Of a stretch of 64,000 nt of DNA, positions 49,401 to 58,600 are shown in pieces (position 1 is the first letter of the stretch; every line of letters begins with the position of its first letter). The DNA is taken from assembly GCA_029582155.1 (NCBI GenBank), contig CM055903.1:38908853-38972852 (forward strand), read 5' to 3'. This stretch comes from Panopea generosa. Its lineage: Eukaryota; Mollusca; Bivalvia; Adapedonta; Hiatellidae. The position numbers and the translations under genes are program-made. The notes beneath the pieces are model-generated. The model was not told the DNA's origin and did no database searches. It worked only from the letters and a program-made list of their open reading frames with translations.

Positions 49401-49599
49401 GAAATCAGTGTCACATAGTTAATATTGCCACATAGCTAAACATTTTCACATGGCTACCTTTGCCACATAGTTATCAGTAGCACAAAGTTAACAGTATCAC
49501 ATATATAACAGTATCCAATAGATAACAGTGTCACATATATAACAGTATTACATAGTTAACATTGTCACATAGATAAACAGTATCACATTGTTACATTGT

Positions 49600-49645
<46 letters not shown>

Positions 49646-52600
49646 CAGTATCCCATATATATAACAGTGTCACTTAGTTATCAGTATCACAAAGTTAACA
49701 GTATCACATATATAACATTATCACATATATAACAGTATCATAAAGTTAACAGTATCATATATATAACATTATCACATATATAACAGTATCATAAAGTTAA
49801 CAGTATCACAAAGTTAACAGTATCACATATATAACAGTGTCACATATATAACAGTATCCCATAGATAGCAGTGTCACATAGTTATCAGTATCACAAAGTT
49901 GACAGTATCACATATATAACAGTGTCACATAGTTATCAGTATCACAAAATTAACAGTATCCCATATATAACAGTATCACAAAGTTGACAGTATCACCTAT
50001 ATAACAGTATCACAAAGTTAACAGTATCACATATATAACAGCGTCACATAGTTATCAGTATCACAAAGTTAATGGTTTCACATATATAACATTATCACAA
50101 AGTTAACAGTATCACATATATAACAATGTCACATAGTTATCAGTATCATAAAGTTAACAGTATAACATATATAACAGTATCACATATATAACAATATCCC
50201 ATGGATAACAGTGTCACATATATAACAGTATTACATAGTTAACATTGTCACATATATAACAGTATCGCATTGTTACATTGTAACAGTCTATTTTACCACA
50301 AATTATATCACTCACATTGTTGACATTATGACATAGTTAAAATTATAAAATTTTATTTCATCCCATTCTATGGTACTCACATAGTGTACATTATAACATA
50401 ATGTTAATTATTGTTTAGTAAGTTTTTGATTTTATTACAAATTGTGGCAATTAAATCTCATTGTTGTTTGTCATTTTATAGGAAGATAATGTATGTGTTC
50501 TCATTCTACAGGCAAGTTCCACAGATTCTGAGGTAGAGACAACGGATATAAACTACCACATCTGTTTGGTGCACCATGGTGAGTGTCATGATCTGTTGGT
50601 ACAATATAAAAATCTGTATCATACTGCAGCTTTCTTGAAATGTTTAGCAAGTTAAATAAGGAACAAAAAGCATCTACCAGTGGGTGATCTTAATTTTAGA
50701 CTGGTTACAAGAGCTAATCAGTTTAACTGTGATGTAAGTAAGCGCCAGACCCGGTTAGCTCAGTTGGTAGTACTTCTGACTATCAGTTGAGGGGTTGTGA
50801 GTTTGAATCCCCAACCAGCCACAGTCTCAATGATGATTAATATACAACATACAACATTAAGTCTCACTGCCGTTTGTCTGTCACCTCTGATTCAAGTGGG
50901 TAGGTTAGAAGTTACTTGTACAGATGGGTGTACTCGAGTACTGGTTAACCTTCCAGGATCCCTAACCACTCTGGTTAGGTTAACTGATCATCTAATAGCC
51001 CTCAATGGCACATACATGATGCTATATATTCAAACAATCAAAGATAAAAGAATGAAAAAGCATTTATTTGGTTTGATTTTAAATTGTTTCCAAAAGCACA
51101 ACACTTATCAGTTTGTCCAGCATATATTAGAATAGTTTGATTACTTTTTTTTTTCAATAATATGTTTTTATTCACATCTAATATTTACAAAGTTTTGTAT
51201 GTGTAATTTACAGCACTGACATATTTAAGATAGAATACACATAGATATATATACATATATTATTACAATCATATTTTTATATTTTATTTTTTAATATTTG
51301 TTTTTCGGAATTATGCAAATCTTTAATATAAAACTGTTAACATATCGTTAGTAATCGATATCCCTAAAGTAACAAAACTTCAGTATTTATTTGATGCAAA
51401 CAAATTATTTTTAATTTTAGCAGGGTAACTTAGAGATGTTTAGAATAGAAACAAAGAGGATCGATAGTGAAAGGGAGAAAGTTGTAGTAGAAGATGAAAG
51501 TTGCCTAGATGTCTTTGTTGTTTTTTTCTAAACGTTTAATTTGAAGATTTTTTTTTTCTAACATAGCATATTAGAAATTAAAAGGCGCCCATTTCCGGTT
51601 GTGTATTTATAATTTATCTTTGTTAAGAGCGATGTGTTTTTCAATTTCAATTCTTTTTTTCAAATAGGTTTAAAAAATATTTAAAATGGGGTTGTTTTTA
51701 TATATTTGCTTCTGAAAATAAAATATTTACCATTTCTTATAATAAAATTAATAAGGGCATTTTGTAAACCTTTTCCTTAACACCAAATGTAACAGTTAAA
51801 AGATCAAAGGTTATGTTTATATTTAAATTTGATAAAAAAGTTTTGAGTTCTGACCAAAACTGTTGAGTATTTGAACATTCCCAAAACATATGGTTTACTG
51901 TTTCTGTATAACTATTGCAAAAATCACACAGATTTGATTGTACAAGTTTGCATTTGTACAGATATTTGTTTGTAGGTATTACACGCATAATGAACTTGTA
52001 TTGGAATTCGCGTAGTTTTGGATTAATTATTGAATTTAAAGGCAACATATAAAAAAAATTCCAATCTAACTGGGGGTTATTGAAAAACAGTTCCCATTTT
52101 TTTCTGATTTGACTAATATTTTTTCCTCTTTCTTAAATTGATAATCATATAAAAATTTGTTTTGCCTTTTTGAATTAAGAAATTGATTTAGTAATGTCTC
52201 TTTTCTAATAATATTTGTATTTTCTGTTTTTAGTTGTGTTTTCCATTTCTTTGGAATTCTTGAAATTAGTGAAACACAAAATAAAAAAGAATGCTCCGGT
52301 AATTCATATAATTGAATAAAGTAAATGAAATTATAAAACTCATGTTTCCTATAATCATATAAATGTTCTATATATTTTATCCCTCTATCATACCAAGTTT
52401 TATTAAAGATTGGTTGGTTTCGTATTTTTATTTTTGAATTATTCCATATGTTTTGTTTACTAATGCAGTGATTTTCAATTTAACAGGGAATGATTGATCT
52501 TTAATATTAAAGTCACTTTTGAAAAATGTTTTTCCACTGAATTTGTTGAGTTTGTTTATATAAAAAAGTTTCTATAGCCCCTTATAAGTAGTATCTAAAA

Positions 52601-55600
52601 GTTTGATTTTAATGATTTAAGAAATTTATAAATATCAATCATATGTATACTTATACGGCATCCATATGATAATGATTTTAGACTGTTTGTCATGATGAAA
52701 ATGTGGCAGAAGTGAGTAAACCAGACTGTTTAAATGTTTAAATATAGCAGACATGAGTAAACCAGACTGTTTAAATATAGCAGAAGCGAATAAACCAGAC
52801 TGTTTAAATGTTTAAATCCAGCAAAAGTGAGTAAACCAGACTGTTTAAATTTTAAATACAGCAGACGTGAGTAAACCAGACTGTTTAAATGTTTAAATAT
52901 AGCAGACATGAGTAAACCAGACTGTTTAAATATAGCAGAAGCGAATAAACCAGACTGTTTAAATGTTTAAATCCAGCAAAAGTGAGTACACCAGACTGTT
53001 TAAATTTTAAATACAGCAGACGTGAGTAAACCAGACTGTTTAAATGTTTAAATATAGCAGACATGAGTAAACCAGACTGTTTAAATATAGCAGAAGTGAA
53101 TAAACCATACTGTTTAAATGTTTAAATACAGCAGAAGTGAGTAAACCAGACTGTTTAAATTTTAAAAACAGCAGAAGTGAGAAAACCAGACTGTTTAAAT
53201 GTTTAAATACAGAAGAAGTGAGTAAACCAGACTGTTTAAATGTTTAAATACAGCAGAAGTGAGAAAACCAGACTGTTTAAATTTTTAAATACAGCAGAAG
53301 TGAGTAAACCAGACTGTTTACTGTAAATACAGCAGAAGTGAGTAAACCAGACTATTTAAATCTTTTAATACAGCAGAAGTGAGTAAACCAGACTGTTTAA
53401 ATACAGCAGAAGTGAGTAAACCAGACTGTTTAAATGTTTAAATATAGCCTTGGCTGCTTTAAAATATAAATAGATCAGAAATGACATTAAGGTTTCTTAT
53501 AAATTTGTCTGTGATCCCATTTTTAGCATACACTATGTAATCGATAGGGTGTTGATATAGTAACGTCACATGACATTGTGGAGTTATCTCAATTCCTGTT
53601 TTGTTTGTGTAAAATATTCCTTAAATCCTGATGAAGTATTTGAATACAGAAGAAAGTACTCAGATTTAAAAGTTTCTAGCTGTGTTTTTTTTGTTGTTGT
53701 TTTTTTTTAATTTAGATAATTACCTGTAAAACATTAGAAATATCATTGTGATACTTGTACTTCAGCCAAGACATTGCACGGTTGTGTATCCAGCATTCCA
53801 TCAAATATTGTCAAGAAAGGATCGCTTCATTTCTCCTGGCTGGGTTTGTATTTTATAATCATTTTTCGTTGACCTCAGCCAAAGGCTAAAGATAATACAT
53901 ATGAGCAAGTGAGTCAACAGGGAACATACAAGAGACATTACTTTAGCTGTTCCATTTACTGTCTAAAACATAGACACAACAATTTTTATGGCTCCATCAA
54001 CCAAGTCCTAATTCTACTGTCATTATTTACAGAATTTTCACCCTTTCATGTACTTGGGTTGTATGAGGATGTTCACCGTTTTATATCCAGTCTGGAACTT
54101 TGTGGAACTTTGTAACCACTTCACATATGTGGAACTTTGTAACCACTTCTCATATTAAACTTCATATTATTTCACAATGATAATGCATTAAAACTTAATG
54201 AGATGCCCAAATAATCGTAAAGAAAAAAATAAAGACATCTCAAAAATGTGTAATTTCAGTCAGTTTCTGTAACTATAGTTTGTATTATAAACAAGTAGTT
54301 TCTGTAACTATAGTTTGTATTATATACCAGTAGTTCCTGTAACTATAGTTTGTATTATATACCAGTAGTTCCTGTAACTATAGTTTGTATTATATACCAG
54401 TAGTTAGTATAGTTTGTATTATATACCAGTATTTCCTTTAACTATAGTTTGTATTATATACCAGTAGTTCCTTTAACTATAGTTTGTATTATATACCAGT
54501 AGTTTCTGTAACTATAGTTTGTATTATATACCAGTAGTTCCTGTAACTATAGTTTGTATTATATACCAGTAGTTCCTGTAACTATAGTTTGTATTATATA
54601 CCAGTAGTTACTATAGTTTGTATTATATACCAGTAGCAACTATAGTTTGTATTATATACCAGTAGTTACTATAGTTTGTATTATATACCAGTAGCAACTA
54701 TAGTTTGTATTATATACCAGTAGTTACTATTGTTTGTATTATATACCAGTAGTTACTATGTGTTTTATGCACTTGTTTCAATAAAGGCAATAATTATAGG
54801 TACAGAAACAGTTATAGTATATCTCATTACTAATATTTATATAATATTTTCCATAAATATTCACTGAATTGTTTTGTTCATAGGAGATAACATACTGGTG
54901 ATGTTGCCAGGATATTTCGTCCACCTACTGAATGTCAGTATCGAGTTTGAACCTTGCAATCACATTCTGCTGCATAGTAAGTACCAGCTGACTTTACTAG
55001 CCATAGTGGAACCTGGCCACAAGATTATTATAAAGTTGGATACATTATACACAATCCTGTTGCCAGTAAAAAAGTTTGCCGTGTTGGAAAACAAACAGTT
55101 TCAGGAATTGTTCAATTACCAGATTGAATGGGCAAACAATTGACTTTGGTAAAGTTGTCAAAATTTACTTCTTAATTCATTCAGTTTCTGCTCTGTTGTG
55201 ATGATGAATTACGCTGGCCATTTTGTCCTAACAGAACACATGTCATTAGAAGCCACTTGTGATGGGGTAATTCCAACTTTGCCAAGTTGAACTTGAATCG
55301 AAACTTGTATCACTTGACAATGTAACATTCTCTTGTAAATAGAATTAGTATTCAGTTGAATCTTCCAGACCCTGTAACATCTTATTTACCTTATTTATTT
55401 ACGTTTTACCATGTGTTGGTTAAAGTTATATGGTATTTTCTGTGCCAGTAGAATATTCCATGTAACTTCTAATTGGCTTAGATGTTGATCTTCTTGATTC
55501 TAGAATAATTTCATTGGCTGAGGAAGTAGGTCAGCATCTACTGTTGGACATGGCATTCTATGTGAAATGGAATGTTCTATCATGAAAAATCTGATTTTAT

Positions 55601-58600
55601 TTAATGGCTGAGAAAGATGGTCAACATCTAAAGATATTTGGGTCTTGCATGCTAGACTAATAATCATACACTAAAGTATAAAGACACTCATTATGTAATA
55701 GTAATTGAAATATCAGTATTTTTAAAGGGATATTAGATCCTTTTGAGAATGTTACTGAAAATAACCAAATCATTAATTTTGACTGTGTGTCATGAACAGA
55801 TGTAAGTTTTTAAACCAAATATTTGTATTTCATTAAAAGATAAGACTGTGTCCAGCGGAGTATTATTAACAGAACCAAATGTTGAGGACCAGTCACAGGA
55901 AGTGCCATCTGACAACCAGACTACAGCTGAAAACACCAGTGCATCAGTGGATAACCAGACTGTATTTCCCCTTCTAAGTCTTATGGCAGAACATTTAGTA
56001 TTCCTTTCAACATCTGTGTTACTAGGGGTGACAAAGGATTCCTCTGGTAATGTTGTTTTGTGCTTTTTTTTTGTTATTTTTAATGGGGTTTAACACCATT
56101 TTTAACACATTTCAGGTTATATATGGCATATTCAGATTTACTGGTGGAGGAGACCTCAGTATGAATCTGAGTAGAACCACCATTCTTCCGCAAGTAACTG
56201 ACAAACTTTCTCTTGGACTGAGCATGACTCGAACCTAATATCTCAGTGATCTTGAAACAACGCCTTAGACCACTTGACCACGGAGGACCCCTGATATAAT
56301 GATTTCTGATTTAATAAACATTTTCACCTAATGAAGCATGAATTATATTTTTAACAGCTTTTACCTCTACCTCAGTAACTCATTCGCAATACTGATAATT
56401 CCAAATTGTTTTTTACCCTAATCAAATATTTATATGAGGGTTTGTTCAACAGAAATACAAAATACAACAGTTTTGAAATGTTCACATAACACTACTTCTG
56501 AAAATGATATTTGTATCTACATGATGCATTTTTTTAAATTAAAATACCCTATATGTGTGCTAACCCTCTTTCCTCTGGTTGGAAAGATACTTCGTTGCAA
56601 CTTTGAAGTTATTTACGATAAAAAAAAAATGCAATATATATATATATATATATTTACTTGGATCCTGTTATAACGCTGTCAGATATAACGGGAAACTTCT
56701 TATAAAGTGTTTTTTCTATGGGTCTCAAAATTGATATTTTCAACCAAATTTATTAAAAATTTGCAGTATAATAATTGATAAATTGAAATTCAAAAATCTA
56801 TTAAATCCCTTAGCTTTTAATTGATTTATACCATCAAACAATGGTCTGTCATATTTATCACACATTGTCATGTGTTTGTTTACGGTACTTTGACTAGATA
56901 TAGTATTGCCAAATAATGTAGTGCTGTGCATCTTGGGATATTTATAATGCGGTTCCGCGTATATCGCAGTTTTATTCCATTGATCCCGTTATAACGTGAC
57001 CTGAGTGTATTTAAAAAACAACAATTTATCAGTCTTTGTAGATATGATGGAAAATAGAAATAAAAAAACACCATGAGTTTGTATATTTGAGAAGATTTAT
57101 TGATGTTTTCAAAAGTAGTACCACACCACTATTTTCATAAAAATGACATGATACCACTAATCTCATAAAAATGACATGATACCACTAGTTTCATAAAAAT
57201 GGCATGATACCACTAGTTTTGTAAAACGGGCATGATACCACTAGTTTTGTAAAACAGCATGATACCTCTAGGTTTGTAAAACAGACATGATACCACTAGT
57301 TTTGTAAAACTGGTATGTTTAAATCATCTGTTATCTGTAATTAGTTTTTTCAATATGAAGTGTTTGACAGTAACACTCGGGTGATGGATATTTAAATATA
57401 CTTCTACATTTATAGTCATCAACATTAGTTTAAGGCATGTACATGAAAAATAATTTGGACAAGTAATATGCTTATCATAATTCATTTATTTTTCTGTTTA
57501 AAATATTAACAAAGAACTAGTATAAAAACCTTTTTTGGTTTCAGTAACATCTGTTTGACACAAAAACTGTTGTTTTTTTATAAACAGGTAATTATCTTCT
57601 GGAGAAAAACACAGGAGTTGTGTACAAGGTTCAGGTAAACTTGGAGAGCCTCGTCCAGACATTTGCAGACTGCTATATGCCGATGACACGCTCCGCACTG
57701 CTGCATTATGCTATATTGAAAAATCGACACTTCGGTCTTCTGAAAAAGGTAAGAATGTTTTATGACATGTATTGATGCACTGAATTACGCCAGATTCACC
57801 ATATATCAAGTTCTGTTTGAGGCTTACATGTTTTCGGTTATTGATAAATGACCTTACAGAAAGTATCCTGCAAATTCAAGTTAATTTGTTTTTATACTTT
57901 AATGCCTTTTTTGAGAAAGTTTAAACAAATGTCAAAAGAGTGACTGATGTGTTCTCAAAGAGTTGCAGGTTGACACAAGCAATAAAATGATTTTCCTATT
58001 CGGCAAAGGTTGAAAAAACAGCCCTTTTTTTTATAACAGTTCATAACCAATCTTGTTTTGATAAAAGCTGATAAACGAACCTCATTTTGTTTTTTATCAA
58101 AACTCTGAAATAAAGAATTATAAATTATGTATTATGAAGAATTGTGTCAGTAAACGTGACTAGATCTTTACCACTATACAGAATATATTGATAGAGTATT
58201 GCTAATCTCTCAATATTTGCAAATTGAAATTATACATGGTGTGACTGTGTTTCTTCTTCAGCTTTTCTTGATACTGTGTAATGACGTCACAAGTTCTGAA
58301 GTTCCTAGTCTGATGACAGAATATTTGACAGGTAATCATAAAGAAGGTCTAAAAAATAACATATTCTTATGTCCCTGCCATTCAAGGAATATTGAAGGGG
58401 ATTAAATGTTACCCTGTCTGTCAGTGCGTCTGTCAAATTGGTTTCAGATTGATATTTTCTGAAAGGATCTTGTTTTTAATCAATATTGAGTGTGTGGCTG
58501 TATAATTTTAAATACAAGTTTTTCGATATTTGTCAACATCATTAAAATTTTACTGAACTAATGGCTCCTTTTTTAAATACTTTTTTTTGTATTATTTATT

